Assembly (NCBI RefSeq): GCF_000717335.1
Contig: NZ_JNYZ01000002.1
Span: forward strand, 248,001-312,000
Length of the DNA: 64,000 nucleotides
Direction of reading: 5' to 3'
Source of the DNA: Amycolatopsis jejuensis
GTDB lineage: Bacteria > Actinomycetota > Actinomycetes > Mycobacteriales > Pseudonocardiaceae
In this document: positions 1 to 6,523 of the stretch, piece after piece
How the letters are laid out: every line of letters begins with the position of its first letter
Position numbering within the stretch: position 1 is the stretch's first letter
The notes under the pieces: model-generated
Told to the model about the DNA's origin: nothing
Seen by the model: the letters and a program-made list of their open reading frames with translations, nothing else
Database searches by the model: none
Translations under genes and position numbers: made by a program

Positions 1-1
1 C

Positions 2-301
2 TGGATCGAGATGTCCAGTGCCAAGACCGCGTACTTCGAAGCGCTGTCCGCAGCCGGGGTGTGCGTGCCCCACGCGGGTTCGGTGATCGGGGAGCGGCTG
101 CGTGAGTCACTCGGTGTGCTGCTGCAGCGCGCGCAGGACAGCGGTGCGGTGCGGCGTGACGTCACCACCACCGAGTTGATCCCGGTGATCATCGGCACCG
201 CGAAGGCGGCTGAGCACGTCGGCGCCGATCGTGCGCTGCGGGACCGGACCATCGCGATCCTGTTCGACGGTCTCCGTCCGGCGGTTCCGGCGCGGTTCTA
301 G
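2..301 (+). CDS. TetR-family regulator, C-terminal part only
   Basis: The reading frame is open at the window edge and ends in TAG at 299-301, so only about the last 99 codons are present. The visible part is helical and Ala/Leu/Val-rich. It runs through GERLRESLGVLLQRAQDSGAVR and ends with a TAKAAEH segment, which resembles the ligand-binding half of TetR repressors that sense small molecules (SbtR-like C-terminus). The DNA-binding helix-turn-helix lies outside the window. The gene ends 10 bases before the SGNH hydrolase gene on the same strand, so the two may be co-transcribed. The family call rests on the C-terminal part alone and is moderate. Confidence 0.55.
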   Translation, partial: WIEMSSAKTAYFEALSAAGVCVPHAGSVIGERLRESLGVLLQRAQDSGAVRRDVTTTELIPVIIGTAKAAEHVGADRALRDRTIAILFDGLRPAVPARF

Positions 302-311
302 ACTCTTGATC

Positions 312-1106
312 ATGACCAACCGCTTAGTCTGCATCGGCGATTCGTTCACCGAGGGCGTCGGGGACGACGACCCGTCCGCGCCGAACGGGGTCCGCGGGTG
401 GGCCGACCGCGCCGCCGCAGTGCTCGCCCGGGAGCCCGGATTCCGTTACGCCAACCTCGCGGTCCGCGGGAAACTCCTGCCGCAGGTGCTGAACGAGCAG
501 GTGGAACCGGCGCTGGCGATGAAGCCGGACCTGGTCACGATCTACGCGGGCGGCAACGACCTGATGCGCCCGCGGGTCGACATCGACGCGCTCACCGATT
601 CCTACGAGCGCGCGATCGCCCGGTTCCGGGCCGCCGGAGCGCAGGTGCTGCTGTTCACCGGGGTCGACGGCGTCGAGGACGCGCTGTTCCGGCACATGCG
701 CGGCCGGGTCGCGATCTACAACGAGCACGTCCGCGGGATCGCCGCGCGGCACGAGACGCTGCTGGTGGACATGTGGTCGATGCGGCAGCTGCGTGACCGC
801 CGGATGTGGGCGCCGGATCGCTTGCACCTCAACGCTTCCGGGCACACGGAGATCGCCATCGCGGTGCTGGCTGCGCTGGGTGTTCCGCACGACCTCGCTC
901 CCGTTGTCCTCGGCTCCCGCCCGCGGCTGTCGGTGCGGGAACAACGCGCGGCCAACCTGCGCTGGGGCCGGGAGCACGCGCTGCCGTGGGTCGGCCGCCG
1001 CCTGCGGGGCGAGTCCTCCGGTGACACGATCAGCCCGAAACGCCCGGAGCTGGAGCCGTTCGACGACAGTCAGGGCTTGACGGCGGACCGCAGCGCTTCG
1101 CGGTAA
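312..1106 (+). CDS. SGNH/GDSL-type esterase or lipase
   Basis: A 264-residue SGNH hydrolase, predicted to cleave ester bonds with a Ser-Asp-His triad. Block I is GDS with Ser11 as nucleophile, block III is GGND with Asn82 and Asp83, and block V is DRLH with Asp169 and His172. I chose the ATG at 312 because the GDS block then falls near residue 10, as usual for the family; a frame extending 27 codons upstream would add an Arg-rich leader. There is no signal peptide, so it is probably cytoplasmic. The last 60 residues are basic and unrelated to the fold. Its 3' end overlaps the convergent gene 1070-1642 by 37 bases. The substrate is unknown. Confidence 0.9.
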   Translation: MTNRLVCIGDSFTEGVGDDDPSAPNGVRGWADRAAAVLAREPGFRYANLAVRGKLLPQVLNEQVEPALAMKPDLVTIYAGGNDLMRPRVDIDALTDSYERAIARFRAAGAQVLLFTGVDGVEDALFRHMRGRVAIYNEHVRGIAARHETLLVDMWSMRQLRDRRMWAPDRLHLNASGHTEIAIAVLAALGVPHDLAPVVLGSRPRLSVREQRAANLRWGREHALPWVGRRLRGESSGDTISPKRPELEPFDDSQGLTADRSASR

Positions 1107-1642
1107 GCCGTCTCGTCGGGTTCGGTCCCGCGGATGTCCGACGGTGCCACCGTTCCGCCGGGACTCTCGTGTTCCCGGGATACGACCGTCGGGCATTCGC
1201 CGGTGCGCCCGTTGAGGTCCACTGTGGACACCACGCGACCGGTACGCGCCTCGTGCACCTCGATCTGCCACCGCCCCTGGCGCATGGTCCGGACGCTGCC
1301 GTCGCGGTAGGAACAGCCGTCCAGTTCGGCGCCGACGCCGAGGGAGCGGAGGCATCCGACGAGCTGCACCTGGTCTGGCTGCGGCCGGTCACCGGCGCCG
1401 TTGTCGGCGTGCTTCACGGTGCTGCCGCCCTCGAACACGATAATCGGATGCGGCGCCGGGCCCTCGTACGCGGCCGCCTTGTCGAACGCCTGCCCGTCGG
1501 CGCCGCACAGGGCGGCAAAATCGGGGAGTTCGCCGGGCCGTCCGGAGAGCAGCGGCCGGAACAGGGCAAACCAGAGGGTGAGCAGAACAGCGCCCAGCAG
1601 CAGCAACCGGTAACCGGCGATCGCCTGCCACGCTTTCCGCAT
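1070..1642 (-). CDS. Membrane-anchored protein of unknown function
   Basis: A 190-residue protein starting MRKAWQAIAGYR, followed by one hydrophobic helix (about residues 10-30, LLLLGAVLLTLWFALF). This suggests a type II membrane anchor with the rest outside the cell. Four cysteines lie in the outer part (near residues 46, 94, 107 and 147), compatible with disulfides. The sequence PHPIIVFEGG and a repeated pattern of short beta-like segments are visible, but no family was recognised. A much longer frame exists upstream, but its first 94 codons overlap the neighbouring CGNR gene, so the ATG at 1642 is preferred. The 3' end overlaps the convergent SGNH gene. Confidence 0.7.
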   Translation of the reverse strand: MRKAWQAIAGYRLLLLGAVLLTLWFALFRPLLSGRPGELPDFAALCGADGQAFDKAAAYEGPAPHPIIVFEGGSTVKHADNGAGDRPQPDQVQLVGCLRSLGVGAELDGCSYRDGSVRTMRQGRWQIEVHEARTGRVVSTVDLNGRTGECPTVVSREHESPGGTVAPSDIRGTEPDETAYREALRSAVKP

Positions 1643-1706
1643 CCGCCCCGCCCGCGTCGAAGGTGTGGTGATCTTTCTACTCGCCTTCGACGGGACCCCT
1701 CCCGGG

Positions 1707-2234
1707 TCAAGCAGTGAGCTGCCGTGCCCGATGGTCGGCGACGTTGACCCGCGTGCCGCACCGGGTGGAGCAGAACCGCCGCCGCCCGTTGCGGGAGGTG
1801 TCGACGAACGCGACGTCGCAGCCTTCGCGCGCACAGACGCCCAGCCGGTCCGAGTCCTCACACACGACGTGCGCGAGCCCGCCCGCGGTGTACGCGCTGA
1901 ACCGCTCGACCACCTCGGCGCCACTGCACGAGTAATGCAGATGCGGAGTTTTCCCGTTGTGGCGCGAGATGTGCGGACGGCACGCTGAGACCTCGAGGAG
2001 ATGGTTCACGAGGTCGACCCGTTCGGCGAGCGTGGTGGCCGTGAAGACCCGGTGCACTTGCCTGCCCCAGGCGAGAATGCGCTCGGCCTGCGCATGGTCG
2101 ATCCGGGGGAGGGCCATGCCGTGCGCACGGCCGACGGCCAGCACGTCGTCGGCCGTCGCGCCATCGCGCTGGGACAGCGTGGCGAGATCGGCGGCTACCT
2201 GCGCGCCTGCCCCACCGTAAGGATTGAAGTGCAC
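1707..2234 (-). CDS. CGNR zinc-finger (ABATE domain) transcriptional regulator
   Basis: A 175-residue protein of the CGNR family, predicted DNA-binding regulators with an N-terminal ABATE domain and a C-terminal treble-clef-like zinc finger. The C-terminal part has the signature: CAREGC, then RRRFCSTRCGTRVNVADHR (about residues 133-170), with paired cysteines and the R-x-N-x-A-x-H tail. The start is a GTG at 2234 giving MHFNPYG, the usual opening of this family. No ribosome-binding site precedes it, and a TAATGG box lies 4 bases before the GTG, so the transcript may be leaderless. A near copy of the sequence around this start occurs at 4000-4029. Confidence 0.85.
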   Translation of the reverse strand: MHFNPYGGAGAQVAADLATLSQRDGATADDVLAVGRAHGMALPRIDHAQAERILAWGRQVHRVFTATTLAERVDLVNHLLEVSACRPHISRHNGKTPHLHYSCSGAEVVERFSAYTAGGLAHVVCEDSDRLGVCAREGCDVAFVDTSRNGRRRFCSTRCGTRVNVADHRARQLTA

Positions 2235-2245
2235 TTGACCATTAC
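2216..2245. repeat. 30-bp motif over the CGNR start, copy 1
   Basis: This stretch covers the GTG start and upstream box of the CGNR gene. It matches 4000-4029 at 25 of 30 positions, including CGTAAGG, TTGAA, GCACT and ACCATTAC blocks in the same order and spacing. In the second copy the ends also form an imperfect inverted repeat (GTAAtGGTT against AACCcTTAC, 8 of 9). It could be an operator shared by two genes, or a conserved start region left by a duplicated CGNR gene. Confidence 0.6.
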
Positions 2246-2246
2246 A

Positions 2247-3197
2247 TCACAGGACGAGCATCAGCTTGCCGCCGGTGCGGCGGGACTGGCTGAGCTCGGC
2301 CGCTTCCCGGACCTGGGCGAGGCGGTACGTGCGGGCGACCGGTACGACCAGGATGCCTTCCCCGGCGAGCCGGGCGAACTCGTGCATCCGGTCGTAGCGG
2401 ATCTCGGTGGTGATCCGGACGCCCAGTTCGGCCGCGGCAGCGAAGTCCGAGACGGTGAGGACCCGGTCGGGATCCCCGGTGAGCTCGATCAAAGCCGGGA
2501 GCGAGCCGCCGGCCGGGCTGGGCTGGTCGGCGCGGTCGATCCGGCCCCCGGTCGGGGCCGTGTCCAGGGCGCGGTCCACGGGACCTCCGGCCAGGGCGGC
2601 GATACGGTCGGCCATGCCCTCGCCGTAAGCGGTCACCTCGGCGCCGATCTCTTCCAGGGCGGCGGCCCGAGTCGGCCCGGCGGTGGCGATCACCCGAATA
2701 CCCCGGTGCCGCGCGAAGCGCACCGCCGCCTCACCCACGGTGGTACCCGCGCCGTGCACAAGCAGCTGCTCACCCGGCTGGACGCCGAGGTCGTCGAGCG
2801 CGCGCCACGCCGTCTCGGCTGCCATCGGCAGCGCGGCGGCCTGCTCGGCGGTGAGACCCTCGGGAATGTGCGCCCAGGCCGGCATCAGCGCGTACTCGGC
2901 GGCGCCGGCTGTCGGGCCGTCGAAGGTGGCCGGACCGAACACGCGGTCGCCGATCCGGACGCCGGTGACGCCCTCGCCGAGCGCGTCGACGGTACCCGCG
3001 ACCTCGAGGCCGAGCCCACGCGGCAGCGGCGGCAGGTGGTCGGCGAGGAGACCGTCGACGACGTGCCAGTCGGCCGGGGTCAGCCCACACGCCTGCACGG
3101 CGATCCGGATCTGGCCGGGGCCCGGCTCCGGCCGTGGGACGTCGCGGAGCACGATCACGTCCGGGGAACCGAACCGGTCGAACTGCAAAGCCTTCAT
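2247..3197 (-). CDS. NADP-dependent oxidoreductase, quinone reductase-like (MDR family)
   Basis: A 316-residue medium-chain dehydrogenase/reductase without the zinc ligands of alcohol dehydrogenases, so of the quinone-oxidoreductase type that reduces enones or quinones with NADPH. The N-terminal GroES-like half has PGPGQIRIAVQACGLTPADWHV and GLEVAGTVDALGEGV. The Rossmann half starts at about residue 145 with HGAGTTVGEAAVRFARHRG, the AxGxxG-type nucleotide loop. The ATG at 3197 gives the standard MKALQFDRFGSPDV opening and has a GAGGAGACC-type ribosome site. It is divergent from a TetR gene with two operator-like palindromes between them, so it is probably the regulator's target. Confidence 0.88.
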   Translation of the reverse strand: MKALQFDRFGSPDVIVLRDVPRPEPGPGQIRIAVQACGLTPADWHVVDGLLADHLPPLPRGLGLEVAGTVDALGEGVTGVRIGDRVFGPATFDGPTAGAAEYALMPAWAHIPEGLTAEQAAALPMAAETAWRALDDLGVQPGEQLLVHGAGTTVGEAAVRFARHRGIRVIATAGPTRAAALEEIGAEVTAYGEGMADRIAALAGGPVDRALDTAPTGGRIDRADQPSPAGGSLPALIELTGDPDRVLTVSDFAAAAELGVRITTEIRYDRMHEFARLAGEGILVVPVARTYRLAQVREAAELSQSRRTGGKLMLVL

Positions 3198-3213
3198 GGC
3201 GGTCTCCTCATGA

Positions 3214-3266
3214 TGACAGCATCTGTTGTCATCGACCGTACCAGCTGACGACAGCTCCTGTTGTCG
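3214..3266. promoter_or_regulatory. Two operator-like inverted repeats between the reductase and TetR genes
   Basis: Two 18-bp elements lie in the 82-bp divergent spacer, at 3214-3231 and 3249-3266. Both read NGACAGCNYCTGTTGTCN and each is an imperfect palindrome with GACA/TGTC outer arms. Their centres are 35 bases apart. The arrangement is typical of TetR sites that repress both divergent genes; the binding protein is presumably the TetR product of 3280-3852. Confidence 0.7.
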
Positions 3267-3279
3267 TACCCTGGTGGGT

Positions 3280-3852
3280 ATGCCGAGATGGGAAGCCGAC
3301 GCACAGGGCCGGCTCGAGCGCGCCGCGCTCGAGCTGTTCGAGACGCAGGGGTTCGAGCGCACCACGGTCGCGCAGATCGCAGGCGCCGCCGGTCTGAAGG
3401 AGCGCTCCTTCTACCGCTACTTCTCCGACAAGCGGGAGGTCCTTTTCGCCGGCAACGAACTCGAGGCCCACCTCGTCGCCCAGGTCGAGGCGGCCGATCC
3501 GGACCTCACCCCGATCGAGGTGCTGCTGACCGCGCTGGGAACCGCCGAGGAGATCTTCCGCCCACGCGAGTTCCTGCTGCGCCGGGGCAGAGTGATCGCC
3601 GCCAGCCCGGCACTGGCCGAACGTGAGCTGATCAAGCTCGCCGACATCGCCGACGCGCTCGCGCCCGCCCTCGAGCGCCGCGGCGTCGAGCCCGGCAAGG
3701 CACGCTTCATCATCGACGTGGTGCTGGCGATCCACCGGCGGGTCATGCCCCGCTGGCTGGCCGAGCCGGACACCACCCTCGCCCAGCTCATGGCCGAAGC
3801 CGCCGCCGAACTGCGCGAGGCGGTCACCCTGCCAGCTCCGACAGTCCGCTGA
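3280..3852 (+). CDS. TetR/AcrR-family transcriptional regulator
   Basis: A 190-residue one-component repressor. The N-terminal helix-turn-helix is clear: RLERAALELFETQGFERTTV, then IAGAAGLKERSFYRYFSDKRE (about residues 11-55). The remaining helices form the ligand pocket and dimer interface. The ATG at 3280 places the helix-turn-helix at the usual distance from the N-terminus. The TetR C-terminal part contains RRVMPRWLAEPDTTLAQLM. It is divergent from the reductase gene 2247-3197 and preceded by two palindromic sites, which suggests autoregulation and control of the reductase. The ligand is unknown. Confidence 0.9.
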   Translation: MPRWEADAQGRLERAALELFETQGFERTTVAQIAGAAGLKERSFYRYFSDKREVLFAGNELEAHLVAQVEAADPDLTPIEVLLTALGTAEEIFRPREFLLRRGRVIAASPALAERELIKLADIADALAPALERRGVEPGKARFIIDVVLAIHRRVMPRWLAEPDTTLAQLMAEAAAELREAVTLPAPTVR

Positions 3853-3892
3853 ATCGGCTGCCGAGCCGGCTTTTCGCGTCCGGGTGGCGACG

Positions 3893-4018
3893 TCAGCCTG
3901 GAACCGCAACCGTCGGCTCCTGGCTCACCTGGTGCGCGGCGAAGCAGCAGCTCGACCGCACCCACCCTGCCGGAGACCCCACATTGTCTGGCCGGTTCGC
4001 GTAAGGGTTGAACCGCAC
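3893..4018 (-). pseudogene. Possible remnant of a second CGNR gene start
   Basis: On the minus strand a GTG at 4018 reads MRFNPYAN, very like the MHFNPYGG opening of the CGNR gene at 1707-2234, and the bases around it match that gene's start region. After these residues the frame shows no CGNR similarity and stops after 41 codons. It may be a truncated or frameshifted gene copy, or the similarity may reflect a shared regulatory element only. Low confidence. Confidence 0.25.
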
Positions 4019-4029
4019 TGAACCATTAC
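4000..4029. repeat. 30-bp motif, copy 2, upstream of the zinc-ribbon gene
   Basis: This is the second copy of the motif at 2216-2245 (25 of 30 identical), placed 14 bases before the ATG of the small zinc-ribbon gene at 4044. The outer blocks GTAAGGGTT and AACCATTAC form an imperfect inverted repeat. Confidence 0.6.
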
Positions 4030-4043
4030 CGCAAGATCGAGGT

Positions 4044-4211
4044 ATGGAAGAAAACCGTTGTCCTCGATGCGGCTGGCCGCTGGCCGAGCTGCCCGCTTCG
4101 GCTGTCGTCCCCGCCTCGGCGGGCAGCCGCGCGGATTACCTCAGGTGCGTGTGCGGCAGCTGGATCGCCCGGTTCGGTGGGGTAGTGGTGGGCGCGACCC
4201 GCCCGCACTGA
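4044..4211 (+). CDS. Small zinc-ribbon-like protein
   Basis: A 55-residue protein with two Cys pairs: NRCPRCGWP near the N-terminus and LRCVCGSW near residue 36. These could coordinate one zinc as a minimal ribbon. The ATG at 4044 has GAGG four bases upstream, and an upstream in-frame extension of 12 codons is less likely. No specific family was recognised. It ends convergently 98 bases from the pentapeptide-repeat gene, with a decamer tandem repeat in between. Its 5' region carries the second copy of the CGNR-start motif, so it might respond to a CGNR regulator; that is inference. Confidence 0.55.
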   Translation: MEENRCPRCGWPLAELPASAVVPASAGSRADYLRCVCGSWIARFGGVVVGATRPH

Positions 4212-4270
4212 CCAGCACTGACCAGCACCGACCAGCACCAACCAGCACCAACCAGCACCGACCGGCACTG
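4211..4270. repeat. Six tandem copies of a 10-bp unit
   Basis: Six contiguous decamers follow the consensus ACCAGCACYR (accagcactg, accagcaccg, accagcacca twice, accagcaccg, accggcactg), starting at the stop of the zinc-ribbon gene. A partial copy precedes and GACCTCGTGCT is repeated just after. They fill the convergent junction between genes ending at 4211 and 4310. Confidence 0.9.
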
Positions 4271-4309
4271 ACCTCGTGCTGCTCGGCACTGTCGAGCGCT
4301 GACCTCGTG

Positions 4310-5107
4310 CTACCAGTGCGCGGGCCGGGCCAGCCGTGGCGGCAGGCGGGTCGCGACGTCTCCGCGGGCGGCGTTCACCTGGGACTGGGTGAGGAAAACG
4401 CTGCCGGTGAAATCGGCTCCGCGGACGTCGGCGTCACGGAGGTCGGCGCCGATCAGGTCCGTCTGCCGGAGGTCGGCCCCGCGAAGGTTCGCCGCGATCA
4501 GGTACGCGCCGCGCAGGTTTGCGCCCCGGAGGTCGGCACCGGCGAGTTTCGCACCGATCAGGTCGGCCCCTCGCCGGTCCTTTTTGTTGCTGCCGCGCAC
4601 GAGTTCGCTCGTCCGCACCAAAAGCGGGTTCACGCGCGCCCGCTGGAGATCCGGGTCGACGGTCAGCACCGCGTCCGCGTCGCCTGTGGTGAGCTGCTCG
4701 ACCTCGGCGAGCGCGGTGTCGAGGTCGGCGTGGATCTCGCGGGTCACGGCGAGGGACCGGGCTTCGGTGAGGTACCAGAGGAGTTCGTGCAGCTGCCGCA
4801 TCACCGGGAGCGCGGCGAACATCCGCTTGCGGATCTCCGGCGCGCTTCGCCAGTCGCGACCGGCGAAGGTCACCTGGGACACCTGCTGCCCGGCGCCGAA
4901 GCAGTCGTACACCGCACAGCCAGGGAAACCCTTGGTGCGCAGGCGATCGTGGATCCCGCAGCCGAAATCGGGCTGGAGGTTCGGACACGGGTCGCCGGCT
5001 GGCTTGTCGATCGCGAAGTCGGTGGACCGGGCGAAGGTGAGCGCGACACAGCAAAGCGCGAAACAGCGCGAGCAGTCGGCGGTCAATGTGCGGGGGTCGG
5101 GCGTCAT
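4310..5107 (-). CDS. Cys-rich pentapeptide-repeat protein
   Basis: A 265-residue two-part protein. The first 70 residues hold eight cysteines (12, 15, 19, 20, 41, 50, 64, 69), starting with CSRCFALCC, which resembles metal- or Fe-S-cluster-binding Cys clusters of the YkgJ type. The part from about residue 180 to 240 is a run of pentapeptide repeats of A(D/N)LRG type (GADLIGAKLAGADLRGANLRG and on), which fold as a right-handed quadrilateral helix. The middle is helical. Its start ATG overlaps the stop of the upstream coiled-coil gene by 4 bases (ATGA), so the two are translationally coupled. Function unknown; pentapeptide proteins include DNA mimics, but nothing here shows that role. Confidence 0.85.
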   Translation of the reverse strand: MTPDPRTLTADCSRCFALCCVALTFARSTDFAIDKPAGDPCPNLQPDFGCGIHDRLRTKGFPGCAVYDCFGAGQQVSQVTFAGRDWRSAPEIRKRMFAALPVMRQLHELLWYLTEARSLAVTREIHADLDTALAEVEQLTTGDADAVLTVDPDLQRARVNPLLVRTSELVRGSNKKDRRGADLIGAKLAGADLRGANLRGAYLIAANLRGADLRQTDLIGADLRDADVRGADFTGSVFLTQSQVNAARGDVATRLPPRLARPAHW

Positions 5108-6171
5108 CTCTCCTGCAGGGTATCGGGCGGTTCCTGCTCGGCTTCTTCCCGGAGCCGCTGCAGTTCGGCGTCCTGTTCGGTGACCCGGGTCCGCAGTTCA
5201 CCCAGCTCGGAATGCAATGGCGAAAGTGCTTCCGCGTATGCCCGCGTGGCCCGGCTCAACTGCGCCGCAGACTCGGCGACCCGCTTGTCTGCCGCTTGCT
5301 GCACCGCCCGTACCCGTTCGTCCGCCTCGGCGACTTGCTGATGCTGGCGTTGTTCCAGCTCCCGGACCCGGATTTCGTGCTCGGCAATCAACGACGCGCG
5401 GAGTTCCTGCTGCGCCTGTTGCGCGGTGCGGCGCGCTTGCTCCAGGTCGTCCACGGCGGTTGCCCGTAGCGCCGAGATCTCGCGCTGCAACGCGGTGACC
5501 CGGTCGTGCGCGGCGGACGCCTGCTCCAGCGCCCGCTGCCGGTTGTTCTCCGCTTCGTCCCGCACGGCCAGCGCCGCCTCCTGGGCTTTCCGTGCTGCTA
5601 CGGCGTTTTCGAGGGCTGTGTCACGCTCTGCCCGGTCTGCGTCGGACTGCTGGCGAGCCGCCTTCTCGGCTTCGCGGGCCTCGTCGGCTGCCTCAAGTGC
5701 CTGCGCGCACTCGACCTTGGCCGCGCGGGCCTGTCCCAGCGCCTCGTCGCGGGCTTCCTCGGCCGCCGCCCGCGCGGAGAGCGCCGCGGCGGTCTGGTCG
5801 GTGACGTGCGTGCGCAGCGCTGTGAGCTCGGCGTGCAGCGGGTCCAAAGCGGACAGTGCGGAACCGAGCTGGTCGTCGAGCGCCTGGGTGTCGAGGAGGG
5901 TCATCGGCTGGTCGGGCCCGTAGACGGTCACCCAGATTTCGCGCTGCTCGTCGAGCATCGCGCAGGTGATGACCTTCGCGCCCCACCGCCCGTACCGCTC
6001 GGGGTCGGCCGGGCAATACGGCGTCGGCCGCCCGCCCTGCCGGCGGATGGGCGGCAACGGCTGACCGCAGTAAGCGCACCCCGCCTCGTCCCCGGCCGCC
6101 AGCGCACGCACGGTCGCCTCCCGCCGTTCCTCCCGGCTCACTCGCCGGATCGGTGGCCCCGTCGTCTCCAT
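5104..6171 (-). CDS. Long coiled-coil protein with N-terminal zinc-binding motif
   Basis: About 355 residues. Near the N-terminus, CAYCGQPLPPIRRQGGRPTPYCP (C-x2-C and a distal C) looks like a small zinc-binding site. Residues of about 90 to 345 are almost entirely Ala/Glu/Arg/Gln heptad-type sequence, predicted as one long coiled coil. I chose the ATG at 6171 because AAAGGGG lies 5 bases upstream; a GTG two codons earlier would leave too little room. It overlaps the downstream pentapeptide gene by ATGA, forming a two-gene operon. The first 60 residues resemble DNA-handling or plasmid-associated actinobacterial coiled-coil proteins, but no family can be named. Confidence 0.8.
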   Translation of the reverse strand: METTGPPIRRVSREERREATVRALAAGDEAGCAYCGQPLPPIRRQGGRPTPYCPADPERYGRWGAKVITCAMLDEQREIWVTVYGPDQPMTLLDTQALDDQLGSALSALDPLHAELTALRTHVTDQTAAALSARAAAEEARDEALGQARAAKVECAQALEAADEAREAEKAARQQSDADRAERDTALENAVAARKAQEAALAVRDEAENNRQRALEQASAAHDRVTALQREISALRATAVDDLEQARRTAQQAQQELRASLIAEHEIRVRELEQRQHQQVAEADERVRAVQQAADKRVAESAAQLSRATRAYAEALSPLHSELGELRTRVTEQDAELQRLREEAEQEPPDTLQER

Positions 6172-6189
6172 CAACACCCCTTTCCGCAG

Positions 6190-6308
6190 GTGAACAGCAC
6201 CCTATCAGTATTGGTTACACAACTAAAACCTGCACTTCTCGATTTAAAACCAAAACATAAGGAGCACTGCCGCGAGCATTAACTATATGGATAACTGAGA
6301 TTATTGAT
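6190..6308. other. AT-rich island upstream of the toxin-like gene
   Basis: The 352-base gap 6172-6523 contains about 120 bases (6190-6308) of much lower GC than the rest of the window, with runs such as GATTTAAAACC and TTAACTATATGG. It probably contains promoters for both the coiled-coil operon and the gene at 6524, or marks foreign DNA. The segment ATAA-CTGAGA-TTAT at 6291-6304 has the spacing of a Xer-type core, but with weak arm symmetry (8 of 11). Confidence 0.6.
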
Positions 6309-6523
6309 ATGAGTCGCGGCGGCCGGACGTGGAGCCGTCAACGCCGCGCTCGGATTCGGCGGGCGATCGTCAATGTCTCGTCAGGCGGTCCGGCCAGGGA
6401 CGATCGATCGGCTGGGATGAGTCCGCTCCTGATGACGACGGCTGAGGAAGGCGATGGACATCCCGAAGCGGTTCCGGCGAGCGGTTCAGTGGAAGCGAGA
6501 CGGCGCCCACCCGGCGATCGGCG

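Noticed and set aside
1643..1924. N-terminal extension of the membrane protein ending at 1070
   Set aside because: It overlaps the CGNR gene and is low-complexity; the ATG at 1642 directly precedes the membrane anchor.
2001..3248. Long frame (415 codons) antisense to the CGNR and reductase genes
   Set aside because: It is a GC-driven shadow of well-recognised genes; its sequence shows no family motif.
6281..6314. A third dif-like site in the AT-rich island
   Set aside because: The ATAA-N6-TTAT spacing is right, but arm symmetry is only 8 of 11 and AT-rich DNA gives such matches by chance.
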